Origin: Anaerolineaceae bacterium
GTDB lineage: Bacteria > Chloroflexota > Anaerolineae > Aggregatilineales > Phototrophicaceae
DNA: 64,000 bases
Assembly (NCBI GenBank): GCA_020634165.1
Contig: JACKCF010000001.1
Coordinates: 558,001-622,000 of the forward strand
Reading direction: 5' to 3'
Below, one piece after another: positions 1 to 8,694 of this stretch (the stretch's first letter is position 1; the number at the start of each line of letters is the position of its first letter). A program made the translations under genes and the position numbers. The notes under the pieces were generated by a model, which saw only the letters and a program-made list of their open reading frames with translations, was not told the DNA's origin and did not search any database.

Positions 1-414
1 GTTCAGGCGCAGGTACTGAACCTGTTACAGGAATTGCGTGATCGCCTGGAACTGACCTACCTGTTCATTTCGCACGATCTGAGCGTGGTTCGCCACCTCA
101 GTGATCGGGTGATGGTCATGTACGTTGGCAAAATCGTCGAAGTTGCCGATACGGAGGATTTGTTCGAGCATGTACAGCACCCGTATTCGGAAGCGCTGCT
201 GGCTTCTGCGCCGACCATCGACCCGCGCTCCAAGCGTGATCGCAAGCCCTTGATGGGTGAGGTGCCCGATCCATCCAATCCGCCGAGTGGATGTTACTTC
301 CATCCACGCTGTCGCTTTGCTAAGGATCGCTGCAAGGTAGAAGAACCTGCCCTGCGAGAAGTCCGGCCAAATCACTGGGCAAGCTGCCACTTCGCAGAAG
401 AAATTGAGTTTTAG
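1..414 (+). CDS. Oligopeptide/dipeptide ABC transporter ATP-binding protein, C-terminal part
   Basis: The open frame runs in from the left edge, so only the last ~137 residues are present. It powers import of peptides or similar solutes by ATP hydrolysis on the inner face of the membrane. The visible part starts after the ABC signature, keeps the H-loop (FISHDLSVVRH), and ends in the oligo_HPY extension (HPYSEALLASAP, then CYFHPRCRFAKDRC) that marks the OppD/OppF/DppF group. Walker A and B lie outside the window. The family call is firm; D-type versus F-type cannot be decided. The Opp-like permeases at 13924-15837 lack an ATPase of their own, so this protein could serve them, but that is inference. 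Confidence 0.9.
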   Translation, partial: VQAQVLNLLQELRDRLELTYLFISHDLSVVRHLSDRVMVMYVGKIVEVADTEDLFEHVQHPYSEALLASAPTIDPRSKRDRKPLMGEVPDPSNPPSGCYFHPRCRFAKDRCKVEEPALREVRPNHWASCHFAEEIEF

Positions 415-632
415 AAGAAGTTGTGATGTGATTTAAAATAGGCAGGATTGTTACTCAAACCCCTATCCTTAGTCCTTCCCGCTTAAGAAGGAAGGACACG
501 ACACCTCTGTAAAAGAGATGGTTGTAAGCAGGAGTCCCCTCTCCTTCGGGGAGGGGATATAGGGGTGGGGTTGAATGGCTAAAAACTAACGACTGACAAC
601 TTCCTTTCCCATAGTTTGATATTGGACATCCT
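415..632. repeat. Composite of dispersed palindromic intergenic repeats
   Basis: Two GC-rich inverted repeats sit between the ABC ATPase and the radical SAM gene. At 470-497 GTCCTTCC faces GGAAGGAC. At 534-560 a CCCCTCTCC arm faces GGGGAGGGG across a TTCG loop, followed by a tail resembling ATAGGGGTGGGGTT. Related copies occur at 19281-19325, 26878-26919 and 49545-49588. No open frame here looks real. Confidence 0.7.
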
Positions 633-2411
633 ATGAAAGTAATGCTGCTCTTCCCTCCGAATTGGACGCCCAGTATGCCGCATCTGGCATTACCCACATT
701 GACCGCATACCTGCGCCAACACGGTATCGAAGTGATTCAGCGTGACTTGAATGCGACCACATTTGACGAAATCCTGACGCGCGATTACATGTTGCACACC
801 CTGGCCAAATTGCGTGAGATGTACGGCGCGGATGCCAGCCACTATCCTGAAAATCGCCGTAACATCCCCAAGCAGGAGCAGGTCGCCTGGGCACTGCACG
901 AAGGGCCGCGTATCGCCAATCAGGTGGAACACGCCAAGCGCACGATGAAGAGCCAAACTTTCTTTGATGGCGAAAAGAGTCTCAGTGCTTTCGAGACGGT
1001 CATCATGGCCCTGGAAATTGCTTCCCTGCCTTACTATCCCGCGTCGCTCAATCTGCAAACCTACATCTCCGCCCACCCAACGGATAGCAGCGAAGCCCTC
1101 TTGGAAGCGGTCCACGACGAGGATCACAATATCTTCCTCGGCATTTTCCGCAATGGCATCCTGGAAGAGATCAAGCGCGAACAGCCCGATGTCGTCGGCA
1201 TCTCGATCCCTTCCATGCCGCAGATGCTTGCCGGAATGACCCTTGGCTATCTCATCAAGCAGGAATCAGGGTTGGATTGCCATGTCACCATCGGTGGGCC
1301 GCACGTCAGCATGCTGCGTGATGAACTGGCCAAAGTACCGCGCATTTTTAGCCTGTTCGATAGCGCGGTCGTCTTTGATGGTGAGGTGCCGCTGCTGCAA
1401 TTGACGCAGGCCATAGCCGAGGGGCATGACCTTGCACAGGTGCCCAATCTCGTCTATCGCGATGGTGATCAGATTCGCGTCAATGAGCGTAAAACGCCGG
1501 AAAAAATCGGTGATCTGCCGCTGCCGGATTTTGATGGCATGCCACTGGATAAATACCTCGCGCCGCAGCTTGCACTCCCATTGCTGACCGCGCGTGGTTG
1601 CTACTTTGGCAAATGCGCTTTCTGCAACGTCGGCTATGGTGAACCGGAATCGTTCAGCCAATTGCGCGCGGAACAACTGGCGGACCAGATGATGATCCTG
1701 CGCGAAAAATACGGTGTGCGCCATATTTTCTTCTCCGACGAAGCCATCACGCCCAAAAACCTGCGCCATCTGCCGTCTGTACTCAAGGAATTGGATGCGC
1801 AGTTCCATTGGGGTGGCTGCGTCCGCTTCGAGAAGGTCGTTAGCAAGGAGATGCTTGACGGCATTGGTGAGGCCGGTTGCCGCATGATCCTCTTTGGCCT
1901 GGAGAGTGCCTCGGAAGCAGTCGTCAAGCGCATGATTAAGGGCACCTTCGCCGATGATATGAGCCGCATCCTTATTGATAGTGAACAAGCAGGCATCTGG
2001 AACCATACCTTCTTCTTCTTCGGCTTCCCTGGCGAAACGCTGGAAGATGCCCAGGAGACGGTCAACTTCCTGTTCCAGCATAAGCCCTATATCCACTCCG
2101 CCGCGATGGGTACTTTCCTGATGGAACGTTATTCGCCAGCGCATCGCTTCCCGGATAGATTTGGCGTCTCGCGTATTGTAGAGGAAGCGGATAAAGACCT
2201 GGCTATCTACTTCGACTATGAAGTTGAAGAGGGCATGGATGCCGACTTCGCCGACCGGATCGCTGACCGCTTTATGGACACGCTCCCGACCAAGTCTTAT
2301 CCCCAGTTCTATGCCAACGATGTCTACCGCTTCTTGTATGCCAGCCATCTCGCGGAAACAGAACAGCGCATGGTGCCCTGGCTCATCCCGGAGCAGGGCA
2401 TGGCCCAGTAA
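633..2411 (+). CDS. B12-binding-domain radical SAM protein
   Basis: 592 residues. The N-terminal ~300 residues look like the cobalamin-binding fold of class B radical SAM enzymes (opening VMLLFPPNW, then VVGISIPSMPQ and VTIGGPHVS). The radical SAM domain follows, with a cluster motif C323-x4-C328-x2-C331 inside RGCYFGKCAFC; this is the spaced form seen in part of this superfamily rather than classic Cx3Cx2C. Further support comes from FGLESASE and the GFPGET stretch typical of the barrel. Such enzymes do methylations, ring rearrangements and other radical chemistry; the substrate here is unknown. The start has a weak GGA 6 nt upstream. The next gene, 170 bp downstream on the same strand, may be co-transcribed. 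A long minus-strand frame across this gene is a shadow. Confidence 0.88.
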   Translation: MKVMLLFPPNWTPSMPHLALPTLTAYLRQHGIEVIQRDLNATTFDEILTRDYMLHTLAKLREMYGADASHYPENRRNIPKQEQVAWALHEGPRIANQVEHAKRTMKSQTFFDGEKSLSAFETVIMALEIASLPYYPASLNLQTYISAHPTDSSEALLEAVHDEDHNIFLGIFRNGILEEIKREQPDVVGISIPSMPQMLAGMTLGYLIKQESGLDCHVTIGGPHVSMLRDELAKVPRIFSLFDSAVVFDGEVPLLQLTQAIAEGHDLAQVPNLVYRDGDQIRVNERKTPEKIGDLPLPDFDGMPLDKYLAPQLALPLLTARGCYFGKCAFCNVGYGEPESFSQLRAEQLADQMMILREKYGVRHIFFSDEAITPKNLRHLPSVLKELDAQFHWGGCVRFEKVVSKEMLDGIGEAGCRMILFGLESASEAVVKRMIKGTFADDMSRILIDSEQAGIWNHTFFFFGFPGETLEDAQETVNFLFQHKPYIHSAAMGTFLMERYSPAHRFPDRFGVSRIVEEADKDLAIYFDYEVEEGMDADFADRIADRFMDTLPTKSYPQFYANDVYRFLYASHLAETEQRMVPWLIPEQGMAQ

Positions 2412-2430
2412 GATAGTCGCATTTACTACC

Positions 2431-2501
2431 GTAGGGGCACGACATGTCGTGCCCTTTGCTGCGCCCGTGCAAAAACCATGTAGGGACAGCATGCTGCATC
2501 C
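2431..2501. repeat. Two short GTAGGG-type palindromes
   Basis: GTAGGGGCACGACATGTCGT (then GCCC) at 2431-2454 is an inverted repeat (GGGCACGACATGTCGTGCCC in its core). A degenerate copy, TAGGGACAGCATGCTG, starts near 2481. Relatives are at 10919-10946 and 62299-62322. They separate the radical SAM gene from the next gene. Confidence 0.65.
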
Positions 2502-2581
2502 GCAACGAATAGCACCTTTAGAAACGACCAGAATAGGGGTCTTTTCTTTACCTACCAAACACCCCAAGAACGGAAAGCTCA

Positions 2582-4273
2582 ATGTACCAACCTCTTTCGA
2601 TTCCCAGCGTGTCCTCCTGTCTGGTGCAGGATGTTCGCCGCGATGCCAAATGGCAAATCCTGGATGTAAGCCACCCGCACTATGGGGCACTGTTTAGCAA
2701 ATACAGCGGTCTGGAAGAAGCCGGACATGGGGCGACCGCACGCTTTGTCATGAGCTGCGGCCTCCTCCTACTGGTGATGGAACGTCACCCGGATGCACTG
2801 CCGCCAGAAGCCCCTACACAGGATGACCTGCTGCATCACATGGATATCGCCCTGGATTACATGCACCGTGCCCAGCGACCCAGCGGCCTGCTCGACCTGC
2901 GCAGCACCAATTATGATTCCAGCCCGGATACAGGCTTCGTCGTTGAACAGTTCTGTGCCCTGACGAGTGTCGGTCGTGGCGCTGATGTGTTGGCCGCGCC
3001 CCTTGCTAAGATAGAGTCTTTCATTCGTCGGGCGGTCCCTGGCATCAAAATCGGTGGCTTCCACACGCCCAATCACCGCTGGGTGATCGTCAGCGCGCTT
3101 TCCCAGGCGGGGAAGCTATTCGCTGGCCTCGATGTGGACGGCGTCATTGAGAGCTACATCGCCGAAGGCTTCGATGCTGATGAAGAAGGGGCCTACATCG
3201 AACGCAGCGTCGGCATTTACGATACCGTTAGCAATCGTGCCCTGATGTTCTTCGCTGAAAATTGGGATGATCCTGATAGGGTCCAGGCCGCGCTTGATGC
3301 CGTTGACCGCAACCTCGATTTTGATTTGCATCTGCTGCATGCCGATGGCACAGCGGAAACGGGCCTGTCGCGGCGGCAGGATTATGGCACACGGACCGTT
3401 CCGGTTGGCCTGATAACGCCGCTGCTCCAATACAACGCCAGCCGACCCTCACCTCGTTATGTTCGTGCTGCGCAATGGTTCTGGGAAAAAGCCTCAGCGG
3501 AACAGGTCTACGATGCCTCCTGGCTGACCTACTGCCTGCTCAAATACGGCACTCCACAAGCATCTTCAGCCGAATTGCCAATGGACTTCGTGCGCTATTA
3601 TCCCAAAAATCAGATATGGCGTGTTCGCAAAGGGGACCTCAGCGCGAGTGTTTTCGGCGGCGTCACCCGCCTGATGACCCTGACTTACGGCGAGGTTGAA
3701 CTGCGCAGTATCAAGATTTCACAGACCTATTTCGGTGTCGGTCACTTCATCGCGGAAACTATGACTTCTGATGGCAACTCGGTGACGCTGCACTCATCCG
3801 GCGTACAAAAATTGCACAAGCCCGGTTATGAGCTGCCCCTGGGTCGGCCAGTGGACCCCGATACCTGGGATGATACGTTCAGGGAACGCGATATTTACCC
3901 CATCCCACCAGCGGAGAGCGCTCTGACGATTACTGCCGTTGAGAATGGCTTCGACTTTCATTTCCGCACGCTCGATGGCCTCGATCAGGTTCCTGTACAG
4001 ATCGCCCTCGATTTTCCACTGGAGGGCTATTGGGAAACAGCCGACACAGCGCTGCAAACTCAGCCAGGGCAGGTCATCTTTTTGAAACAAGGCCAGGGCG
4101 AGTTGCGCCTTGGTGACGATACCATCCGCATCGGCCCTGGTGCAGATGGCCATCGTTACTATGCCATGCGCCATGCCGAACCCGTCCCAGCCGATAGCGT
4201 TCGCATTCTGATGACCTTCATCACGCCCGTTGACCATCGCTTTAGCCTGCGCCTGTTCAGCGGTCTGGGGTAA
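2582..4273 (+). CDS. Unrecognised protein, probable helical-barrel plus beta-sandwich enzyme
   Basis: 563 residues, no signal peptide or membrane segment. I do not recognise the family with confidence. Residues ~1-340 look mostly helical with repeated amphipathic segments rich in Trp, Tyr and His (for example GGFHTPNHRW and DYGTRTVP); residues ~345-563 look like beta strands (FGGVTRLMTLTYGEVELR onwards). This order resembles heparinase II/III-type lyases and other alpha/alpha-toroid enzymes acting on polysaccharides, but no diagnostic motif was identified. It follows the radical SAM gene on the same strand. The start is preceded by GGAAAG. The minus-strand gene at 6595-8058 has a similar architecture. 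The fold is inference. Confidence 0.6.
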   Translation: MYQPLSIPSVSSCLVQDVRRDAKWQILDVSHPHYGALFSKYSGLEEAGHGATARFVMSCGLLLLVMERHPDALPPEAPTQDDLLHHMDIALDYMHRAQRPSGLLDLRSTNYDSSPDTGFVVEQFCALTSVGRGADVLAAPLAKIESFIRRAVPGIKIGGFHTPNHRWVIVSALSQAGKLFAGLDVDGVIESYIAEGFDADEEGAYIERSVGIYDTVSNRALMFFAENWDDPDRVQAALDAVDRNLDFDLHLLHADGTAETGLSRRQDYGTRTVPVGLITPLLQYNASRPSPRYVRAAQWFWEKASAEQVYDASWLTYCLLKYGTPQASSAELPMDFVRYYPKNQIWRVRKGDLSASVFGGVTRLMTLTYGEVELRSIKISQTYFGVGHFIAETMTSDGNSVTLHSSGVQKLHKPGYELPLGRPVDPDTWDDTFRERDIYPIPPAESALTITAVENGFDFHFRTLDGLDQVPVQIALDFPLEGYWETADTALQTQPGQVIFLKQGQGELRLGDDTIRIGPGADGHRYYAMRHAEPVPADSVRILMTFITPVDHRFSLRLFSGLG

Positions 4274-4302
4274 TACGTATCGATGCGAGGTCTGGCACCT
4301 GA

Positions 4303-4332
4303 TTGACCGCGCATCCTATTATCGCTTATAAT
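4303..4332 (+). promoter_or_regulatory. Near-consensus sigma-70-type promoter
   Basis: TTGACC (4303-4308), an 18-nt spacer and TATAAT (4327-4332) match the -35/-10 consensus at 11 of 12 positions. Transcription would begin near 4338-4340. No open frame with a ribosome binding site follows closely, and a terminator lies 50-90 nt downstream. Confidence 0.6.
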
Positions 4333-4338
4333 AATAAA

Positions 4339-4429
4339 GTCGGTGCTCTCTGTAGTGCCAAAGCGTTGATACAGTCTACAAACTGCCGAGAGTATCCACA
4401 TAAGTGGTGGATATTTTCTCGGTTTTTTT
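4339..4429 (+). ncRNA. Candidate ~90-nt small RNA
   Basis: The stretch from the predicted start near 4339 to the terminator T-run at 4429 is bounded by a near-consensus promoter and an intrinsic terminator, and holds no credible coding frame. Internal complementarity (TGTAG near 4354 with CTACA near 4376) suggests a folded body before the terminator stem. I do not recognise an RNA family. The terminator could simply end the 633-4273 transcript, in which case the promoter would be a false positive or would feed an attenuated leader for the peptidase gene at 4716. Confidence 0.4.
4386..4429 (+). terminator. Intrinsic terminator
   Basis: CCGAGA (4386-4391) pairs with TCTCGG (4417-4422) and TATCCAC (4393-4399) with GTGGATA (4407-4413); the loop is ATAAGTG and seven T follow (4423-4429). 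This is one of the strongest terminators in the window. Confidence 0.75.
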
Positions 4430-4715
4430 GTTGTTTTGGCGCTATACGGAACGAAATATCAGGAATGAATTCGATCCAAGCGCGAAACGATGCACCAACT
4501 GCATGCCATCAAGGCATTCTTCTCCTATGCTTCGGCTGTTCTCTCTACCGATTCCAGGTATGCCCCAAGCAATCGCGCCAGATAGTCGTTAGTAGATTTT
4601 GAACGCCCGCTGATACCTACGACATCTGCAATACACCTCCACAAATGATAAGTCCTGATGAGCAGCGACATGCTGATCGGTAGGTTTTATATGACGGTAA
4701 GGAGGAGGTGCCAGA
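4430..4715. other. Non-coding leader region of the peptidase gene
   Basis: No believable gene. ACCTAC near 4615 and GTAGGT near 4680 could close a stem enclosing a CAGC/GCTG hairpin (4663-4675), so a structured leader is possible. A very good ribosome binding site (AAGGAGGAGG, about 4699-4708) serves the gene at 4716. Confidence 0.4.
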
Positions 4716-5987
4716 ATGACGTTTGATCGTCGTGAACCAAAGTCAATTGTTGACCGCGAAAGGGCCATGCAGCATGCCCTTGTATCGATTAGACAGCTCT
4801 GGGCGGGCAGAGCACCCGACTTTGAAGAACTTGGGATCGCTGACGTTGATCCCGAACCACTTGTTATATATGACATGAACGGCCAGGTTCTTTTCTATGA
4901 TTTCGACATCATGGGGCGTGAACAGGTCCTTGGTGTCGTCAGGACCAGTGCGAGCCGGACAATCGGCACACCAGTGCCCTCCATCCAGCTTGGCCCAAGA
5001 AAATGGAATCCCGAAGAAGTCAGAGAGGCTGCCCATAAGAAGGTTCTTGAGGAATATGGACGGGCGAAAATCCTGGATACGGAATTCGTCTGCTACAGCT
5101 ACCCCAAGATTGGCATCCGCGTGATGGTAGAAATTCCGCGCCAGGGTATTGGCAGCCTCGTCTATGATGTATCTGACCTCAGCCCGGTCAATCTGTATGA
5201 AGATTCGGCGGGCCTGGGCCAGACTGCATGGTCTTTCTATCAGGATATTGTGGAACCCACAGCACCGCAGCGCGAAGCTTACTGGGACCGAATGGATACC
5301 GAGCTTGGCGCAGTCATTGAAGGAACACCGGATATTCTTGAAAGATCACTGGGCGGACGCCGTGATGTTGTTGAACTGCGTACAGCCTTTGAACCCAAGC
5401 CACTGGTTGAAGTATTAAAGCCTATACCGATTCCGTTTGTTTCATCAAAAGTTGTCAGATATTCACCGCACTGCTACCCACAGCACGAGTGCTTTGAACT
5501 ATATGGTCAGATAACCAGTGTCTACTGTGCCTGTGCAACCGGTGAAATGATCCTGGATTGGTATCGTTACTACTACGACCAGAGCGCGATTGCGACCGCA
5601 ATGGGAACTGGCGCATTCGGAACATCCATTTCAGGCATTATCAATGGTATAGAGTCGCTTTCTAAGAACTGTCTGGATGTAACCTGGGATTCTGGCCCAG
5701 GCTTCTCTACACCAGGGACAGCGGCATGGATTGATGCCAAAGCCGAGATTGATGCTAACCGACCGTTAGCCAGTGTGGTTCCGCATCACATTCGTGCTTG
5801 CGCCGGCTGGAAGCGCCAGAATATCTCCATCTTCCCGAACCCACCCAAGCGCTGGCTAAAGATTTACGACCCGTGGCCCTGGAATGCAAATCCATGCCAG
5901 GGCGGCGCTATCTATTGGGAAGACTACGCCTTACAGACTCATTGGGGCTTCTTCTATATTCGCCATCGCACTACAGCTTGCCCGTAG
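4716..5987 (+). CDS. Papain-like C39-type peptidase domain protein
   Basis: 423 residues. The C-terminal ~170 residues carry the pattern of a C39-like cysteine peptidase: Q265 and C271 in GQITSVYCACATGEMIL, a His in VVPHHIRACAGW followed by Gly-Trp, and an Asp in KIYDPWPW, in the right order for a Gln-Cys-His-Asp site. The N-terminal ~240 residues are unrecognised and contain beta-rich stretches. No N-terminal signal peptide is evident, which is odd for a family that often acts on exported peptides. The start is fixed by the strong AGGAGG 8-12 nt upstream. The small gene at 6081 follows on the same strand and may be functionally linked. Family call moderate; substrate unknown. Confidence 0.6.
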   Translation: MTFDRREPKSIVDRERAMQHALVSIRQLWAGRAPDFEELGIADVDPEPLVIYDMNGQVLFYDFDIMGREQVLGVVRTSASRTIGTPVPSIQLGPRKWNPEEVREAAHKKVLEEYGRAKILDTEFVCYSYPKIGIRVMVEIPRQGIGSLVYDVSDLSPVNLYEDSAGLGQTAWSFYQDIVEPTAPQREAYWDRMDTELGAVIEGTPDILERSLGGRRDVVELRTAFEPKPLVEVLKPIPIPFVSSKVVRYSPHCYPQHECFELYGQITSVYCACATGEMILDWYRYYYDQSAIATAMGTGAFGTSISGIINGIESLSKNCLDVTWDSGPGFSTPGTAAWIDAKAEIDANRPLASVVPHHIRACAGWKRQNISIFPNPPKRWLKIYDPWPWNANPCQGGAIYWEDYALQTHWGFFYIRHRTTACP

Positions 5988-6080
5988 ACATTGGAAGTCA
6001 CTAAACTATGAGTAACTTCAGAGTGCCACGATTCATATTCTGCGTGGCACTCTCTCTACCTGATGGAGACAGGTAAGCCT

Positions 6081-6593
6081 ATGTTTATTGACTCTGAGCA
6101 AGCAGCCAAAATCGCCAGATCAGCCATCACCCAGACCCAGCGAGAAGGCGACCCGCTTTTTGCGCCCTGGTCGGCGGCAGTGGCCGGAATCCCGCTGCTG
6201 GTATCGACGGTATTCAAGCAGCCGTCTTACTGGCTGGTACCTGTGAATATCCAGCAGCAGCTTATTGGCTTTGTGCGCATTCTGGGAACAGGCGAAGTCG
6301 CGGCGGTAGGCGTATACTATCGAGATCCAGCTCACTTCAAGCAGACGTCTCCTGCGAGCGCCAGTATGACCGGAGCAGAGGCGCGCGAAGTTGTCGAGCA
6401 AACGTTCCAGCTCGACCCAGGCGAGTCTGTGGGCGCAGCCACCTTCGTCCACGATGGCCCCATCGGCCGGGAAGCGTGGCTGGTGGAGATAGTTCGTGGC
6501 GAGGCCGCTACAACCTGGGTATTCGTAACGCCAGCAGGCATGTACGAACGTCCCGTTGGTTCAGCAATGGATGGACCTGGCCTTCTCGGCTAG
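6081..6593 (+). CDS. Conserved-looking small protein of unknown function
   Basis: 170 residues from this start (MFIDSEQAAKIARSAI). An ATG at 6063 is in frame, but the GGAGACAGGT inside those first codons looks like the ribosome binding site for 6081. Alternating short helices and strands (ARSAITQTQREGDP, then YWLVPVNIQQQLIGFVRIL and EAWLVEIVRGEAATTWVFVT) resemble the layout of PepSY-like or inhibitor domains that accompany peptidases; this is a resemblance of pattern only. It lies 93 nt after the C39-like peptidase. It meets the gene at 6595-8058 tail to tail with one base between stop codons. Confidence 0.6.
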   Translation: MFIDSEQAAKIARSAITQTQREGDPLFAPWSAAVAGIPLLVSTVFKQPSYWLVPVNIQQQLIGFVRILGTGEVAAVGVYYRDPAHFKQTSPASASMTGAEAREVVEQTFQLDPGESVGAATFVHDGPIGREAWLVEIVRGEAATTWVFVTPAGMYERPVGSAMDGPGLLG

Positions 6594-6594
6594 A

Positions 6595-8058
6595 TCAGCG
6601 GCTAAACCCCAGCTTTACGGGTCGATCCGACGCGAACTTGATCCGCAGCGTATTACCATCCTGATGCACCGTAAACGGTGTATCAGGTCGGTTCAGTTCA
6701 ACCGTCAGCCCTGGTAACTGCCAGCGATGGCCAGCAATCTGTTCTTTGTCGATTCCGGCTGCACTTATCTGAAAGATATACTGGGTTTCGCCTTCCATGC
6801 GGCTGGAAAGATGCAACTCATAGGGCTTGCAAGTGGCCTGTACCAGCGTGAACGAGCGTATCCTCAACCAGCCGATAGACCCATCTTGTGTGATCCAGTG
6901 CGCCGTCGCTGGATGGAATTGGTTGGTACGCTCCTCATTAAGATGATCCGCTTCCGCGCCGAGCATAAGCTGGTCTGATAGCCAAGCTGTGACTGTCCGA
7001 TTTGGCTCGATGGTGCGCTCTATAAAACGGTCTTCTTCAAAGGCCGCCAACTGTGGCAGAACATCATCTGGCGGTAGCGAATCCACCAGCGCCACCAGCG
7101 GCATGAAGTAAAAATCAGCCGCATGGTCAAATGGCTGGCTGATGTCCGGCAAGGGGGCCTGGTTCGCAGGCAGAACCGCCCCAATCCATAACCCAATCAG
7201 CGCCAGATACTGCGTCATATCCATGCCATAACTGCGATCATATGGCCCGCATAGGTTGCGCATGCCTGCATGATAAAAGTCTGTCATATCACGCCAGAGC
7301 GCGGCTTCCATTTCTGCGCCCATTTCACGATAAGCATCTGTCGCGCCATATTTGCGCCACAATGCCAGGGCATAAAGATCGACGCCGTAATAGGTTGGCG
7401 AATTGTATTCGTTGAAGGTGTCATTTCGTTTGAACAGGCTGTAGATGAGTTCCGCCTGCTCAAAGGCGTAGATTTGCCATAAGGGTTGGTTGAATCTGCG
7501 TCCAGCATCATCCAGCAGAAAAGCACTCATCAGTGAGATATTCGTGTATTCTGCGGCCACCTTGCGCCAGAAGGCACCTTCAGCCGCCAGCCTGATCGAG
7601 TGCGTCATTTTCTCTTGCAAAGTCTGCGGAATCTGGTCCTTGAACTCCCTCAGCAGGATGATGAAAACCGTACAGATAAACTCGCGCCAATTAGGATCAT
7701 AATTCTGCCAGATGATAGGGTCTGCACCTGGATGCGGTTCGCCAGGATAGCGGTAGAATGTGCCATGATAAGCTGTCCCCGGCTCATCAAATTGGTATGT
7801 CATGATGGCTTCAAGTGCTTGGCATGCTTTATCGACGTCTCCGGCTTGCTGTCGCATGAACAATCCCGCTGCGTACCACACAGAATCACGCACTGTATAG
7901 GCTCGTTGGGCCAGTTCTTCAGGGACATCGTTCGTTAATTCGCCCTCTATCGGGAACCGCAAAAGGGCCATATCGCTGGCCCAGCGTTCATCGGCCCACC
8001 GCATACCGACGTCAAACCAATGGCGTGTTGTCTCTGGCATATCGTGTCTTGTTTTCAT
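6595..8058 (-). CDS. Unrecognised protein, possible alpha-barrel glycan-active enzyme
   Basis: 487 residues, no signal peptide. The first ~330 residues look all-helical with many aromatics (VRDSVWYAAGLF, YHGTFYRYPGEPHPG, NEYNSPTYYGVDLYAL); the last ~150 look like beta structure ending KFASDRPVKLGFSR. This matches the general build of alpha/alpha-toroid glycoside hydrolases and lyases, and NEYNSPTYYG resembles aromatic-lined substrate sites, but I cannot name a family. The ATG at 8058 is preceded by GGGGTCGAGG; a later Met at residue 6 has no binding site. It may be a functional companion of the gene at 2582. Function is inferred only from architecture. Confidence 0.6.
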   Translation of the reverse strand: MKTRHDMPETTRHWFDVGMRWADERWASDMALLRFPIEGELTNDVPEELAQRAYTVRDSVWYAAGLFMRQQAGDVDKACQALEAIMTYQFDEPGTAYHGTFYRYPGEPHPGADPIIWQNYDPNWREFICTVFIILLREFKDQIPQTLQEKMTHSIRLAAEGAFWRKVAAEYTNISLMSAFLLDDAGRRFNQPLWQIYAFEQAELIYSLFKRNDTFNEYNSPTYYGVDLYALALWRKYGATDAYREMGAEMEAALWRDMTDFYHAGMRNLCGPYDRSYGMDMTQYLALIGLWIGAVLPANQAPLPDISQPFDHAADFYFMPLVALVDSLPPDDVLPQLAAFEEDRFIERTIEPNRTVTAWLSDQLMLGAEADHLNEERTNQFHPATAHWITQDGSIGWLRIRSFTLVQATCKPYELHLSSRMEGETQYIFQISAAGIDKEQIAGHRWQLPGLTVELNRPDTPFTVHQDGNTLRIKFASDRPVKLGFSR

Positions 8059-8256
8059 CCTCGACCCCAGGAATTTGCTGAAAATATTAGCCTAACATGT
8101 CTGGTTGCACACGGCGATGACCAATCCATATCAGGCATTACTTACCCATTTTTCAGCATTCTTATTTGTTACTTACATAAGGATCATGCCAGCGTCACAC
8201 GCATAGGGCATCATAGAGTCATCCGGTTCGATCTTAGAAAAATGAGGAGGCATCAC

Positions 8257-8502
8257 ATGAGCGAGCGCATCTACTATAGTCAGGACGCAAAGATGCAGGC
8301 ACAACGTCAGACATTTTTAGTGGTTGTCTTCATGCTGTCGATTGGTGTCGGTATCGGTGCCGTGCTTGGGCTGCTTTTTGCGCCTAAAACGGGCGAAGTA
8401 ACCCGTGAAGAACTTGCCAAGGCTGTCGAGGAGCGCGCAAAAGAAGTTGAATCCCAGATGAGCGACCTTCGCAAAAAAATCGACGACCGCATCAGCGCAT
8501 AA
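8257..8502 (+). CDS. YtxH-domain small membrane protein
   Basis: 81 residues. One transmembrane segment (about residues 20-40) runs into the GLLFAPKTG motif typical of YtxH/general-stress proteins, followed by a charged helix (EELAKAVEERAKEVESQM) likely to form a coiled coil. These proteins are often induced by stress; their biochemical role is unclear. The frame is open further upstream, but GAGGAGG at 8244-8250 sits 6 nt before the ATG at 8257 and decides the start. A strong terminator follows, so it is probably monocistronic. Confidence 0.8.
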   Translation: MSERIYYSQDAKMQAQRQTFLVVVFMLSIGVGIGAVLGLLFAPKTGEVTREELAKAVEERAKEVESQMSDLRKKIDDRISA

Positions 8503-8533
8503 AGCCCTTGTAACTGGGAGCTAAATACGAAGA

Positions 8534-8567
8534 AAGCTTCTCTTGTCCCGACTAGAGGGGCTTTTTT
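8534..8567 (+). terminator. Intrinsic terminator of the YtxH gene
   Basis: AAGCTTCTCT (8534-8543) pairs fully with AGAGGGGCTT (8554-8563) using two G-U pairs, around a 10-nt loop, and runs into TTTTTT. Confidence 0.8.
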
Positions 8568-8694
8568 GTTATATGGCATGTTCGCAGTTATAAGGATTTT
8601 CTTCTATCTTAATTTTGAAATATCCTGAAATGCTGTATGGTTGTCTGGATATAGTAGTTCGTAGTTGGCTAGACTCAATATCGGAAAATGAAAA

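Noticed and set aside
1266..2690. 474-codon minus-strand open frame
   Set aside because: It runs entirely across the radical SAM gene; it lacks a ribosome binding site and domain signals, and mirrors the codon bias of the real gene.
4303..4602. 99-codon frame across the small-RNA candidate
   Set aside because: It spans a strong terminator, has no ribosome binding site, and its composition is unlike protein-coding sequence here.
4655..4680. Hammerhead ribozyme core (CTGATGAG followed by a short CAGC/GCTG stem)
   Set aside because: The stem must be followed by GAAA; here ATCGG follows, and the flanking stems I and III are not present.
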